From JAGGAG01 sp964638035 (GTDB lineage: Bacteria; Gemmatimonadota; Gemmatimonadetes; Gemmatimonadales; GWC2-71-9), in the NCBI GenBank assembly GCA_964638035.1, contig CAZWXD010000001.1, forward strand, positions 124,001 through 188,000: a stretch of DNA of 64,000 bases. Direction: 5' to 3'. The notes under the pieces are model-generated. The model had not been told where the DNA came from and did not search any database. It saw nothing but the letters and a program-made list of their open reading frames with translations. This document shows, in pieces, positions 30,479-39,156 of the stretch (within the stretch, counting starts at the first letter, position 1; the number at the start of each line of letters is the position of its first letter). The position numbers were made by a program, and so were the translations under genes.

Positions 30479-32005
30479 ATGTTGCGCGCTGCCGCGTTCC
30501 TCTCGCTTCCCATCCTGCTCCCCGCCATGCTGATGGGGCAGGCCCCGGCCATCCGGCTCGACCTCGGCAATGGTGGCCAATACGTCCCGGGCGACCGTGT
30601 CGAGGTGGCGGTGCAAGCCGCCGACGACGGCTACCTCCTGGTGGCCCAGGTGGATCCGGCCGGGCGCATCCGGGTCCTCTTCCCACTCGATCCGTCAGAT
30701 GACAGCTACATCCGCGGTGGCCGCGCCTACCGGATCCTGGGGCGCGGGGACCGTGAAGGGTTCCTGGCCGAGGCGGGTGGGGACGGTGTGGTGTTCGCTG
30801 CCATCACGGCCGATCCGTGGCAGTTCGACCGATACAGCCTCAACGGCCACTGGGACGTGCGCACGCTGAACACCGAGGCCGTTACCGACGCAGAGACCGA
30901 GCTGGTGAACCTGGCGAACCGGGTGTCGCGTGGTCGGTTCGACTACGACATCCTCCCCTACAGCATCGTCGGGCCCGCGTCCTATGCCGATGAGGGCACG
31001 GCGCCCGGGATCCCGCAGGATGTCGTCATCGAGCAGGCTCCGCCCGCCACCACGGTGATCGTGGACGGCTGCATGGGTTGCTGGGGTTGGGGACCGGGCA
31101 TCAGTGTGGGCTTCGGCTGGGGCTGGGATCCGTTCTGGGGTCCCGCCTGGAATCCGTGGTGGACGCCGGTGGCCTGGAACCCCTGGTGGAGCGTGCCGGT
31201 GTGGGGCGTTCCCGTGTGGGGTGGCGGCTGGGGTGGGGGCTGGGGTGGGGGCTCGGGCTGGAGCGGCGACCGGGTGGCCGGGTGGCAGTATCGCCCCCGG
31301 TCATGGGATCACGAACTCACCGGCCGCGATGTGCCCTATCGCGATCGCTGGACCCGCAATGCCTTCAACGCCACGCACACGGTCGCCGGGCCGATGCCGG
31401 CCACGGGGGTGAGCCAGCGGGTCAGCTTCCGCGATCGCTCGTTCAACCAGCCGGTGGGCATCGGGGGCCTGGCGCCGATGGGAGGCGAGCGGCAGCCCTC
31501 GCGCCGCGGCGGCGAGGCGAGCTACCAGGGAACCCGGCAGGGCATCACGCCGAGCCAGCCGGAGAATCGTGGCCGGCCCGCCCGCGCGCCGTTGCGCCGT
31601 GACCAGGGGCAGGGGAGGAGCCAGGAGCCTGCACGGCGCGATGTCGAGCGCAATCGTCGGGGGCTCGAGGAGGCGCCGCTGCCGACTGGGGACCGCCGGA
31701 ACACCATCAAGGAGCCAACCTGGCGCCGGCCAGAAGTGCTGCGGCGCGACACGGACCGGAGCCCTGCCCAGGCCACGCCGGAGCGGAAGCCTGCGAGCCG
31801 CGAGCCGACGCTGGAACGACGTGGCGGTCGCAGTGTGGAGGGGGCCAGGCAGGGCCGCGAGGGCACTTCGCGGTCGCCCCAGGCCGGACGTGCGAGTGGC
31901 GGGAGCAGGCCCTCGATCAGGAGCCCAGGCGGCTCCGGGCGTAGCGGAGGCCCCACTCCATCAGCTCCGCGCTCCGGAGGCCAACCCTCATCGCGGCGTC
32001 GATAG
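30479..32005 (+). CDS. Secreted DUF4384 protein with Trp/Gly-rich and Arg/Pro-rich tails
   Basis: A 508-residue exported protein with a signal peptide (to AMLMGQ). Residues about 22-150 form a DUF4384-like beta domain (VPGDRVEVAVQAADDGYLLV, VFAAITADPW). A remarkable segment (about 200-260) is built from W, G, P and V (CMGCWGWGPG, WDPFWGPAWNPWW, WGGGWGGGWGGG). The last 170 residues are basic and disordered (ERNRRGLEE, RRGGRSVEG, SPGGSGRSGG). The protein looks like a surface or matrix component that sticks to polymers or membranes; no enzyme motif is seen. It starts at the ATG at 30479; its 3' end overlaps the antisense phosphatase gene by 89 bases. A palindrome CAAGTACTTG lies at 30384-30393 upstream. 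Confidence 0.75.
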   Translation: MLRAAAFLSLPILLPAMLMGQAPAIRLDLGNGGQYVPGDRVEVAVQAADDGYLLVAQVDPAGRIRVLFPLDPSDDSYIRGGRAYRILGRGDREGFLAEAGGDGVVFAAITADPWQFDRYSLNGHWDVRTLNTEAVTDAETELVNLANRVSRGRFDYDILPYSIVGPASYADEGTAPGIPQDVVIEQAPPATTVIVDGCMGCWGWGPGISVGFGWGWDPFWGPAWNPWWTPVAWNPWWSVPVWGVPVWGGGWGGGWGGGSGWSGDRVAGWQYRPRSWDHELTGRDVPYRDRWTRNAFNATHTVAGPMPATGVSQRVSFRDRSFNQPVGIGGLAPMGGERQPSRRGGEASYQGTRQGITPSQPENRGRPARAPLRRDQGQGRSQEPARRDVERNRRGLEEAPLPTGDRRNTIKEPTWRRPEVLRRDTDRSPAQATPERKPASREPTLERRGGRSVEGARQGREGTSRSPQAGRASGGSRPSIRSPGGSGRSGGPTPSAPRSGGQPSSRRR

Positions 32006-32381
32006 CATCGTCTTCCTCGAGCCCCTGGTCGAGCATGAACCAGGGGATGAGGGCGCCGCCGACGCGGTTGCCCGACGCGCAGTGCACCAGCACCGATGTG
32101 GCACCAGCGCGCTTCAGGGCCTCCCGCAGCGCGTCGATGGTTTCGTCGTTCATCGAGTGCGGCCCCACGGGCAGGTTGACATACTCCATCCCGAGCGTCC
32201 GCACCAGCGTCGGCTCGTCCAGCGGCCGCGGCTCCATCGGGTCCCGGAGGTCGATCACCATCATCGTGCCGGCACCGTGCAGCGCCTCGAGGTGCGCCCG
32301 GCCCGGCTGGCCGCCGGTCACTACGCCGGGCGCCGGCTGGCAGGCATTGGCCACGCCTGCGATCGCATCGAAAGGGGTCAT
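31917..32381 (-). CDS. Dual-specificity-type protein phosphatase
   Basis: A 154-residue phosphatase with the CX5R loop VHCASGNRVGG (Cys about 100) and the general-acid region IDLRDPMEP, similar to the DSP/DUF442-like sulfur-transfer or beta-lactamase-hydrolase-like group (GQPGRAHLEALHGAGTMMVI ahead is typical; cited in part). It would dephosphorylate proteins or small phosphates in the cytoplasm and could oppose the Ser/Thr kinases at the window start, which is speculative. The start at 32381 is chosen by similarity. Its last 89 bases are antisense to the 3' end of the DUF4384 gene. Confidence 0.8.
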   Translation of the reverse strand: MTPFDAIAGVANACQPAPGVVTGGQPGRAHLEALHGAGTMMVIDLRDPMEPRPLDEPTLVRTLGMEYVNLPVGPHSMNDETIDALREALKRAGATSVLVHCASGNRVGGALIPWFMLDQGLEEDDAIDAAMRVGLRSAELMEWGLRYARSRLGS

Positions 32382-32466
32382 GGCCCGGGGCCCTCGCGCA
32401 CTGGGGTGAGGCTGGATCGGTGAACCGCCTAATGTAACGCGCGGGACCCCTGTAGATTCCCGGGGC

Positions 32467-34269
32467 ATGCTCCCAATCGCCATCCTGCAGCTTCGCCCTC
32501 GCAAGGGGCGCTACGCGGACAACCTCGCCCGGCTCGGCCAGCTCCTCCGCGAGGCCGTGGCGGGGCCGGGTGGCGCTCCGGGGCTGGTGGTGGCGCCCGA
32601 GAGTGCCTTGACGGGCTACTTCCTCGAGGGTGGCGTGCGCGAGCTGGCGGTCGAGGCGTCGCAGCTCTTCGGCGACCTCTCCCGGGTGCACCGCGAGGCT
32701 GGCGCGCCGCCCCTCGACTTCGCCATCGGGTTCTACGAGTCCCACCGCAACCACATCTACAACTCCGCGCTGTATGCCTCGCTCGGTGGCAGTGACGCCG
32801 GCATCCGGCACGTGCACCGCAAGGTGTTCCTCCCTACCTACGGCGTCTTCGACGAGGAGCGGTTCCTGGCTGCGGGCGACCGCATCGACGCGTTCGAGAC
32901 GCGCTGGGGCCGTGCAGCGATGCTGGTCTGCGAGGACATGTGGCACTCCGTGGTGCCCACCATTGCGGCCCTGCGTGGCGCCGAGGTGCTCATCGTGCCG
33001 AGCGCGAGCCCGGCCCGAGGGCTGCGCGATCCCAGCGGGGACGGGGACCGGCCCGGCAGCATCAACCGGTGGGAGCGCCTGGCCCAGGACATCTCGGGCG
33101 AGCACGGCGTCTTCGTGGCGCTGGCGCAGCTGGTGGGGTTCGAGGGCGGCAAGGCATTCGTGGGCGGTTCGCTGCTCACCGGGCCTCGCGGCGAGCTGCT
33201 CGCCGAGGGCCCGGTCTTCGACGAAGCGGTGGTGCACGGCCTGCTCGACCTGGACGACATTGCACGGGTCCGTGCCGAGATGCCCCTGCTGGCTGACCTC
33301 GAGGCGCGACTGCCTGGCCTCGTGGACCAGTTGCGGACGGCGTCGCCGGCGCGGAGTGAGCAGGCGGACGATGCAGGCGAGCCCGACGAGGCGGTTGCCG
33401 TCGCGCCCGCGACCGACCGCCGTGCCCGGACGCCAGTGCCGCCGCGCAACAGCGACGACCTCCTCGCCATCGACCCGGCGCTTGCCGAGCGGTGGCTGGT
33501 GGAGTTCCTCCGCGACGAGCTGGTGCGGCGACGGGGGTTCGAGAAGGCGGTGCTGGGACTCTCGGGCGGCGTGGACAGCGCGCTGGTGGCATACCTGGCG
33601 GCGAGGGCGCTCGGCCCCGCCAACGTCACCGGGGTGCGGATGCCGTACAGCACGTCGAGCCCGGAGAGCCTGGACCACGCACAACTCGTCATTGATGCAC
33701 TGGGCATCCAGTCGCGCACCGTTCCCATCTCGGCAGCGGTGGACGGCATGGTCGCCGGCATCGGGGACACGGACCCGGCGCGGAAGGGCAACATCATGGC
33801 ACGCTGCCGGATGATCGCCCTGTTCGACCTGTCCGTGGCGCTCAAGGCCCTGCCGCTGGGTACCGGCAACAAGACGGAGCGGCTGCTGGGATACTTCACG
33901 TGGCACGCCGATGATTCCCCGCCGGTGAACCCCATCGGCGACCTCTACAAGACCCAGGTGTGGGCCCTCGCACGGCACATGGGCGTGCCGGCGGTGATCG
34001 TGGACAAGCCGGCGACAGCGGACCTGGTCACGGGCCAGACCGACGAGGGCGACCTCGGCGTGTCGTACCCCCGCGCGGACCGCATCCTGCATTTCCTGCT
34101 GAGCGGGTATGCGCCCGGCACGCTGGTGGCGGCCGGCTTCACCCGCGACGAGGTGGAGGTGGTCCGGCGCCGCCTCGAGTCAACCCACTGGAAGCGCCGC
34201 CTTCCCACCGTGGCGATGGTGAGCCAGACCGCCATCGGCGAATGGTACCTCCGGCCCGTGGACTACTGA
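32467..34269 (+). CDS. nadE: Glutamine-dependent NAD+ synthetase
   Basis: Converts deamido-NAD to NAD+ using glutamine and ATP. The 600-residue protein has an N-terminal carbon-nitrogen hydrolase domain with the triad Glu45 (APESALTGY), Lys119 (HRKVFLP) and Cys155 (LVCEDMW). A linker rich in Ala/Asp follows (about 290-335), then the synthetase domain with the PP-loop LSGGVDSALV (about 364-373), GTGNKTERLLGYFT and LYKTQVW. TAGATT (32453-32458) lies eight bases before the ATG, with no Shine-Dalgarno, suggesting a leaderless transcript. It overlaps the thioesterase gene by one base. Confidence 0.93.
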   Translation: MLPIAILQLRPRKGRYADNLARLGQLLREAVAGPGGAPGLVVAPESALTGYFLEGGVRELAVEASQLFGDLSRVHREAGAPPLDFAIGFYESHRNHIYNSALYASLGGSDAGIRHVHRKVFLPTYGVFDEERFLAAGDRIDAFETRWGRAAMLVCEDMWHSVVPTIAALRGAEVLIVPSASPARGLRDPSGDGDRPGSINRWERLAQDISGEHGVFVALAQLVGFEGGKAFVGGSLLTGPRGELLAEGPVFDEAVVHGLLDLDDIARVRAEMPLLADLEARLPGLVDQLRTASPARSEQADDAGEPDEAVAVAPATDRRARTPVPPRNSDDLLAIDPALAERWLVEFLRDELVRRRGFEKAVLGLSGGVDSALVAYLAARALGPANVTGVRMPYSTSSPESLDHAQLVIDALGIQSRTVPISAAVDGMVAGIGDTDPARKGNIMARCRMIALFDLSVALKALPLGTGNKTERLLGYFTWHADDSPPVNPIGDLYKTQVWALARHMGVPAVIVDKPATADLVTGQTDEGDLGVSYPRADRILHFLLSGYAPGTLVAAGFTRDEVEVVRRRLESTHWKRRLPTVAMVSQTAIGEWYLRPVDY

Positions 34270-34733
34270 TGACGATTCCCGAATCCCGTCCCATGTCGTA
34301 CTCGCGCGGCGAGATCACCACGCTGGTCATGCCCGCCATGCAGAACGTCCTGGGCGACCTGTTCGGTGGCAACCTCCTCGCGATGGTGGACCAGGCCGCG
34401 GCGGTGGCCGCCATCCGCCACGCGGGGGGCAAGGTCGTCACGGCGTCCTTCGACCGGGTGGACTTCAAGGAGCGCATCCCACTGGGCTCGCTGGTCACCT
34501 GCTTTGCCACCGTGGACTATGTCGGGAACAGTTCCATGGACATCACCGTGCAGGTGCACGCGGAGACGCCGAGCACCGGTGTGCGCCGGCACACGCACAC
34601 GGCGCACGTGGTTTTCGTGGGGATCGACGACCAGGGGCGTCCCATGCGGGTGCCCCGCCTGGTGGCCGAAACGCCGGAGGAGCACGCGCGCATGGAGCGG
34701 GCACGACAGCACCGGGAGCAGATGAAGCGGTGA
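34269..34733 (+). CDS. Acyl-CoA thioesterase, hotdog fold
   Basis: A 154-residue acyl-CoA hydrolase of the YciA/BACH type. The hotdog signature is clear: LVMPAMQNVLGDLFGGNLLAMVDQAA (cited in part, about 17-42, with the catalytic Asp in GNLLAMVD), SFDRVDFKERIPLGSLV and the C-terminal VAETPEEHARME. It releases CoA from acyl-CoA esters. The ATG overlaps the nadE stop (TGATG); ATG at 34293 is an alternative where similarity begins. It overlaps the patatin gene downstream by four bases, so thioesterase and lipase may work together on lipids. Confidence 0.87.
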   Translation: MTIPESRPMSYSRGEITTLVMPAMQNVLGDLFGGNLLAMVDQAAAVAAIRHAGGKVVTASFDRVDFKERIPLGSLVTCFATVDYVGNSSMDITVQVHAETPSTGVRRHTHTAHVVFVGIDDQGRPMRVPRLVAETPEEHARMERARQHREQMKR

Positions 34734-35557
34734 CCCGTGCGATCGTCGTCCTGAGCGGCGGCGGCGCCAAGGCGGCGGCACACTGTGGCGCGGCCAGGGC
34801 CCTGCGGGAACGCGGGGTCGAGGTCGCACGGTTCGTCGGCACGTCGATGGGGGCGGTGGTGGCGGCGGCGCTGGCCTCGGGCCTGGATCCCGACCACGCC
34901 TTGCGCAGCCTGATGCACGAGGCGCGCGCCGGGCTCCGGCCCCACCCCCTGGCCCTGCTGATGGGCCTCCGGCTGCCGGGGCTCCTGCGGCCCGGGCCCT
35001 TCCGCGATGCGATCGGCCGCATCGTCACGGCGCGCTCGTTTGCGGAGCTGCGGGTGCCGCTCACCGTCACGGCAACCGACGTGGAGCGGATCGAGTCGGT
35101 GGCGCTGGGCCATGGCGGGCTCGACCTTCCCCTGCTCGATGCCCTCGAGGCGAGCTGTGCCCTGCCGCCGTACTTCCCGGCCGTCAGGATTGGTGCGCGC
35201 CGCTTCCGGGACGGCGGGTTGATGGGTCACCTCCCGCTGTCGGCCGTGGGCGAGACGGGTGGCCTGCCGGTGGTGGCGATCGACGTCGGCCCCGGGCTCG
35301 ACAACGGCCGCGATCCCCGGCCGCCGGACCCGGGGCCCAGGCTGGTGCGGGCGGTGGACGAGTCGCTGGGGATCCTGATGGCGCAGGGCGCGGCTGACCA
35401 GCTGGCCCGGTGGCGCCTCGAGCGCGGGGCGCTGGTGTACGTGCGGCCGGTGACGGAACGCAACGTGACCTTCCGGGTGGACCGGGCCCGGCTGTACTTC
35501 GAGGAAGGGTACCGGGCCACGGTGGCGGCGCTGGACGCGCTTGCGACGGCGCGATAG
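34730..35557 (+). CDS. Patatin-like phospholipase
   Basis: A 275-residue lipid acyl hydrolase with a Ser-Asp dyad. Oxyanion loop SGGGAKAAAHCGAAR (9-23), nucleophile Ser39 in GTSMG and Asp in FRDGGLMGHLP (about residue 160). This fits the NTE/RssA family. No signal peptide or membrane helix is seen, so it probably acts at the inner face of the membrane. GTG start overlaps the thioesterase stop. The short spacing from nadE through this gene (overlaps of one and four bases) makes a three-gene operon likely. Confidence 0.87.
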   Translation: MTRAIVVLSGGGAKAAAHCGAARALRERGVEVARFVGTSMGAVVAAALASGLDPDHALRSLMHEARAGLRPHPLALLMGLRLPGLLRPGPFRDAIGRIVTARSFAELRVPLTVTATDVERIESVALGHGGLDLPLLDALEASCALPPYFPAVRIGARRFRDGGLMGHLPLSAVGETGGLPVVAIDVGPGLDNGRDPRPPDPGPRLVRAVDESLGILMAQGAADQLARWRLERGALVYVRPVTERNVTFRVDRARLYFEEGYRATVAALDALATAR

Positions 35558-35614
35558 CGTGCCGAGGTTTCACCTGCGCGGCGAGTGGGCGTCGCGCCCC
35601 ACACAGGATGGCGC

Positions 35615-36022
35615 ATGCATGCATCGGAAGTGATGGTGGCCGACCCGATCGTGGCCGTGGCGGGCGCCATGGCGAGCGAGGTGGCCATCATGCTCAAGCA
35701 CCGCAACATCTCGGTGGTGCCGGTGGTGGACGACCACCGCACCCGGCGGTTCCTGGGGACCTTGAGCGATCGCGACCTCGTGACGCGTTGCCTGGCAGAG
35801 GGCCGGCACCCCTGGCACACCCGGGCCGACGCGCTCATGCGGACCAACGCGCCGGTGGTGACGCCAGACCGGGAGCTTGATGGGTACGAGCTCCGGATGG
35901 ACCTCGAGCCACACGAGTCGCACCTGCGTGCCACCATCACCGTGGTGGACGCGGAGCGGCGCGTGGTGGGCTTCATCAGCCACCCGGAGCAGGTGGCCGG
36001 GATCACCATCGTCTGGGGCTAG
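35615..36022 (+). CDS. CBS-domain pair protein
   Basis: A 135-residue stand-alone pair of CBS domains (SEVMVADPIVAVAGAMA, ISVVPVVDD, GTLSDRDLVTRCL; ADALMRTNAPVVTPD, ITVVDAERRVVGFIS, each cited in part). Such proteins bind AMP, ATP, SAM or similar and regulate a partner. No other domain is attached, and the neighbours give no clear target. The ATG at 35615 follows AGGAT; an overlapping ATG four bases later is in another frame. The second domain is somewhat degenerate around YELRMDLEPHESH. Confidence 0.8.
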   Translation: MHASEVMVADPIVAVAGAMASEVAIMLKHRNISVVPVVDDHRTRRFLGTLSDRDLVTRCLAEGRHPWHTRADALMRTNAPVVTPDRELDGYELRMDLEPHESHLRATITVVDAERRVVGFISHPEQVAGITIVWG

Positions 36023-36030
36023 CCGGCAGG

Positions 36031-36453
36031 ATGCGGGAACCCCGGATCTTCACGCTGGCCGAGGCCGAGCGAACCCTTCCGCTGGTGCGGCGGATCGTGC
36101 AGGACATCATGCATGGGTACGCCGACTGGCGACGTGCCGTGGGCCGCTACGAAGTCGAGGCCGCCGGCCTCCAGGCGGATGCCCTGGAGCCCGCCGCCGT
36201 GAAGTCGCTCCGGCTCGAGGTGGAGGCGGCTGCCGCGAGGGTGGATGGTTTCGTGGCGGAACTCGACCAGGTGGGCTGCATCTTCAAGGACTTCGAGCGG
36301 GGCCTCGTGGACTTCCATGCCCTCCGTGACGATCGCCTCGTCTTCCTCTGCTGGCGCCACGGCGAGTCGCGCATCAGCCACTGGCATGAGGTGGACGCCG
36401 GGTTCGCGGGCCGCCAGCCGCTCGACACCGACCACCTCACGACGGTGCCCTGA
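36031..36453 (+). CDS. DUF2203 family protein
   Basis: A 140-residue small helical protein. It shows the family pattern FTLAEAERTLPLVRRIVQDI at the N-terminus (about 7-26), a long coiled-coil-like middle and the end LVDFHALRDDRLVFLCWRHGE with ISHWHEVDAGFAGRQPL (cited in parts). The function of DUF2203 is unknown; conserved Glu, His and Trp in the last third suggest a metal or ligand site. It starts eight bases after the CBS gene stop and overlaps the next membrane protein start by one base. Confidence 0.82.
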   Translation: MREPRIFTLAEAERTLPLVRRIVQDIMHGYADWRRAVGRYEVEAAGLQADALEPAAVKSLRLEVEAAAARVDGFVAELDQVGCIFKDFERGLVDFHALRDDRLVFLCWRHGESRISHWHEVDAGFAGRQPLDTDHLTTVP

Positions 36454-36908
36454 TGTCCTCCCTCCTCTTCCTGCACCTCGTCGGCATGGTCCTCTGGATC
36501 GGCGGCGGGTCGGCATCCATGGTGATCGGCCTCGGCACGAAGGCGGAGCCGCGCACCTCCCAGGCGCTCATCACCCGGGTGCAATGGGCGGTGCTCCGCC
36601 TGGTGGTGATGCCTGGCGCGCTGCTGACGGTCTTCTCGGGACTGATGCTCACCTTCCGCCTGATGCACAGTGGCCGGATGGGGAGCCCATGGATGGTGAC
36701 GATGCAGGCGCTGGGGATCTTCGGGGCGCTGCTGACCCTCTTCGTGTCGGTGCCCGCGGCCGCCCGCGTGGCCCACCTCGACCCCATGGGCGAGCACGCC
36801 GCCTACTTCGACCGGATGCGCGCGCGCCTGCGGCTGACGGGCGCGGTGGGCGGGATGATGGGGCTCATGGCCCTCCTGGCTGGCGCCCTGTACCACTACG
36901 GCGGGTAG
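36453..36908 (+). CDS. Four-helix membrane protein (DUF2269/CopD-like)
   Basis: A 151-residue integral membrane protein with four hydrophobic helices: about 3-27 (FLHLVGMVLWIGGGSASMVIG, in part), 48-68 (LRLVVMPGALLTVFSGLML), 82-103 (MQALGIFGALLTLFVSVPAAA) and 128-148. HLVGMVLWIGG near the start and a conserved His resemble heme- or copper-associated CopD/DUF2269 proteins, but this is weak. The ATG overlaps the DUF2203 stop (TGATG). Its 3' end overlaps the convergent mutY gene by 44 bases. Confidence 0.72.
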   Translation: MSSLLFLHLVGMVLWIGGGSASMVIGLGTKAEPRTSQALITRVQWAVLRLVVMPGALLTVFSGLMLTFRLMHSGRMGSPWMVTMQALGIFGALLTLFVSVPAAARVAHLDPMGEHAAYFDRMRARLRLTGAVGGMMGLMALLAGALYHYGG

Positions 36909-37581
36909 CGAGCCGGCGCCTCCCGGTGGCGCAGTCGCGCCGCACCGGGCAGTCCCCGCAGGGCATCCGCCGCGCCGTGCACACCACTGCTCCCAGTTCC
37001 ATGATCCCCTGGTTGAATGCCCACGCCGCCCGGCCGGTGCGGGGGAGCAGCTGCATGGCCGTGTCCCAGATCCGGTGAGCGTCCCGCGTGGCGTGTCCCA
37101 GCCTCGGGTGAAAGGCCCGGCGGATCACCCTGTCCACGTTGGTGTCTACCGCCGGGGCACGCTGCTCGAAGGCGAAGCTGGCGATGGCGCCCGCGGTGTA
37201 CCGGCCGACGCCGGGGAGGGTGCGGAGGCGTGATGGGTCCGTGGGGATGCGCCCGTCCGGGGAGGCCGCCACGACCCGGGCCAATGCGTGCAGGTTGGCG
37301 GCGCGCCGGTAGTAGCCCAGGCCATCCCATGCCTCGCGAACGGCGGAGGGTGGGGCCGCGGCGAGCGACTCGAGGGTGGGGAAGGCGGCGAGGAAGCGGT
37401 GGTAGTATGCTTCCACCCGCGACACCTGGGTCTGCTGCAGCATGAACTCCGACACGGCCACGTGGTACGGGTCGCGGGTGCGGCGCCAGGGGAGGTCGCG
37501 TCCGTGACGCCGGTACCACCTGAGGAGGGCGCGGCGAAAGCCGGCTGCCTGCGCGTCCAGCGCTCTGGACATTGCCTTCAT
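36865..37581 (-). CDS. mutY: A/G-specific adenine glycosylase, short form
   Basis: Removes adenine mispaired with 8-oxoguanine in base-excision repair. Helix-hairpin-helix LRTLPGVGRYTAGAIASFAF (in part) with catalytic Asp in VDTNVDRV, LQQTQVSRV (family glutamate region absent as E but Q-rich motif present), and the Fe-S ligands in the order C-x6-C-x2-C-x5-C (CTARRMPCGDCPVRRDC). Only 238 residues long: the C-terminal NUDIX-like domain that reads 8-oxoG in MutY (about 350 residues) is missing, the frame ending 19 residues after the cluster. The start at 37581 is chosen by similarity; ATG 37572 is an alternative. It is divergent from mlaE. Confidence 0.87.
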   Translation of the reverse strand: MKAMSRALDAQAAGFRRALLRWYRRHGRDLPWRRTRDPYHVAVSEFMLQQTQVSRVEAYYHRFLAAFPTLESLAAAPPSAVREAWDGLGYYRRAANLHALARVVAASPDGRIPTDPSRLRTLPGVGRYTAGAIASFAFEQRAPAVDTNVDRVIRRAFHPRLGHATRDAHRIWDTAMQLLPRTGRAAWAFNQGIMELGAVVCTARRMPCGDCPVRRDCATGRRRLATRRSGTGRQPGGP

Positions 37582-37603
37582 GCACGGACAAGATACCTGA
37601 CGC

Positions 37604-38392
37604 ATGGCCACCGCTACGATGGACGTCCGGCAGGTTGCCGGCCGCGCGCTGCTCCACCGGACGTCGCACGTTGGCCGTTTTGCGCTCTTCGTGGCCGACA
37701 CCGTCCGGGGGCTGGGTGAGCCCCGTATCTGGTGGTCCCGCTTCATTGACGAGGCGTGGAACATCGGCGTGGGGAGCCTCTTCCTCGTCCTGCTGATCGC
37801 CGGGTTTGCCGGTGCCGTGACGGCGCTGCAGACCGGCTACCAGTTCACCGGGAGCATCCCGCTCTACGTGGTGGGGACGCTGGTCGTCTCCGCGGTCATC
37901 CTCGAGCTGGGTCCGGTGCTGACCGCCCTGGTACTGGCCGGCCGCATCGGGGCGCGCTACGCCGCCGAACTGGGCACCATGCGCGTGACCGAGCAGATCG
38001 ACGCCCTCGAGAGCCTGGGGCGGTCGCCGGCCTCGCACCTCATTGCGCCGCGGGTGCTCGCGGCCCTGGTGATGATCCCCGCCCTCACCATCCTGGCCAA
38101 CCTCATGGGGATCCTGGCCGGCTGGTGGTCCGTCAAGCAGGTCCTCCCCGTCACCAACATGGACTTCCGCTACGGCGCCCAGTACTTCTTTCGCAGCTGG
38201 GACGCCTGGTACTCGCTCATCAAGTCGGTCTTCTTCGGCGGCACCATCGGGTTCATCTCGTGCTACATGGGGATGAACACGCAGCAGGGCGCCGAGGGCG
38301 TGGGCAAGGCAACCACGGGTGCCGTGGTGACCAGCTCGGTGCTGGTGCTGCTGCTCGACGTCTTCCTCACCCGCCTGCTGCTGACCCAATAG
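37604..38392 (+). CDS. mlaE: ABC-type lipid transporter permease (MlaE)
   Basis: A 262-residue inner-membrane permease of the MlaE family, which moves phospholipid between membranes. Five to six hydrophobic segments and the conserved motif ELGPVLTALVLAGRIGARYAAELGTMRVTEQIDAL (cited by its ends; about 105-139) identify it clearly. It lies 23 bases from divergent mutY and directly precedes the ATPase and MCE genes, the usual order for the core Mla complex. The MlaC and MlaA partners were not seen nearby. Confidence 0.93.
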   Translation: MATATMDVRQVAGRALLHRTSHVGRFALFVADTVRGLGEPRIWWSRFIDEAWNIGVGSLFLVLLIAGFAGAVTALQTGYQFTGSIPLYVVGTLVVSAVILELGPVLTALVLAGRIGARYAAELGTMRVTEQIDALESLGRSPASHLIAPRVLAALVMIPALTILANLMGILAGWWSVKQVLPVTNMDFRYGAQYFFRSWDAWYSLIKSVFFGGTIGFISCYMGMNTQQGAEGVGKATTGAVVTSSVLVLLLDVFLTRLLLTQ

Positions 38393-38395
38393 CGC

Positions 38396-39151
38396 ATGAT
38401 CGAGCTGCAGGGCGTGAAGAAGCGCTTCGGTGCGCAGGTGGTGCTCGACGGCGTCGACTTCGACGTGCGCGAGGGCGAGACCGTCGCGCTCCTGGGCCCG
38501 TCGGGCACGGGGAAGAGCGTGCTGCTCAAGACCATCATCGGCCTCATCCGGCCCGATGCCGGCCGGGTGGTGGTGGACGGGAAGGACGTGGCCACGCTGG
38601 GCCGCGAGGACCTGGCCGAGCTCCGGAAGACGATCGGGTACGTCTTCCAGAACGGGGCGCTCTTCGACTCGATGGACGTGTTCGAGAACGTGCGGCTCGG
38701 CATCATCGACGAGGACAAGTTCAAGGACCTGGCCTATTCCCGGCAGCGAGTGGCAGAGTGCATCCGCCTGGTGAACCTCCAGCCGGAGCTGGTGATGCCG
38801 AAGTTCCCGGCGGAGCTGTCGGGGGGCATGCGCAAGCGCGTCGGGATTGCGCGGGCCATTGCCGGGAGCCCCAAGTACCTGCTCTACGACGAGCCCACGT
38901 CGGGCCTCGACCCGGTGAACGCCGACATCATCGATGCGCTGGTACAGCGCCTCGACCAGGAGCTGGGCGTCACCAGCGTGATGGTGACCCATGACGTGCG
39001 CGGCGCGTTTCGCGTCGCCAACCGGCTGGCGCTCCTCTCGAAGGGCCGGGTGGTGATGCAGGGCACGCCAGACGAGTTCCTCGCGTCGGACAATGCCGAG
39101 GTGAAGGCATTCCTCGAGCGCGACTTCGCAAACACCAACCTCGCCCCCTGA
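38396..39151 (+). CDS. mlaF: ABC-type lipid transporter ATPase (MlaF)
   Basis: A 251-residue ATPase that powers the MlaE permease. Walker A GPSGTGKS (34-41), Q-loop YVFQNGALFDSM, signature ELSGGMRKRVGIARA, Walker B YLLYDEPTSGLDP and the H-loop MVTHD. The Q-loop region with ALFDSMDVFENVRLG is characteristic of MlaF. It begins three bases after mlaE and ends five bases before the MCE gene, so the three are surely one operon. Confidence 0.95.
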   Translation: MIELQGVKKRFGAQVVLDGVDFDVREGETVALLGPSGTGKSVLLKTIIGLIRPDAGRVVVDGKDVATLGREDLAELRKTIGYVFQNGALFDSMDVFENVRLGIIDEDKFKDLAYSRQRVAECIRLVNLQPELVMPKFPAELSGGMRKRVGIARAIAGSPKYLLYDEPTSGLDPVNADIIDALVQRLDQELGVTSVMVTHDVRGAFRVANRLALLSKGRVVMQGTPDEFLASDNAEVKAFLERDFANTNLAP

Positions 39152-39156
39152 GGCCT

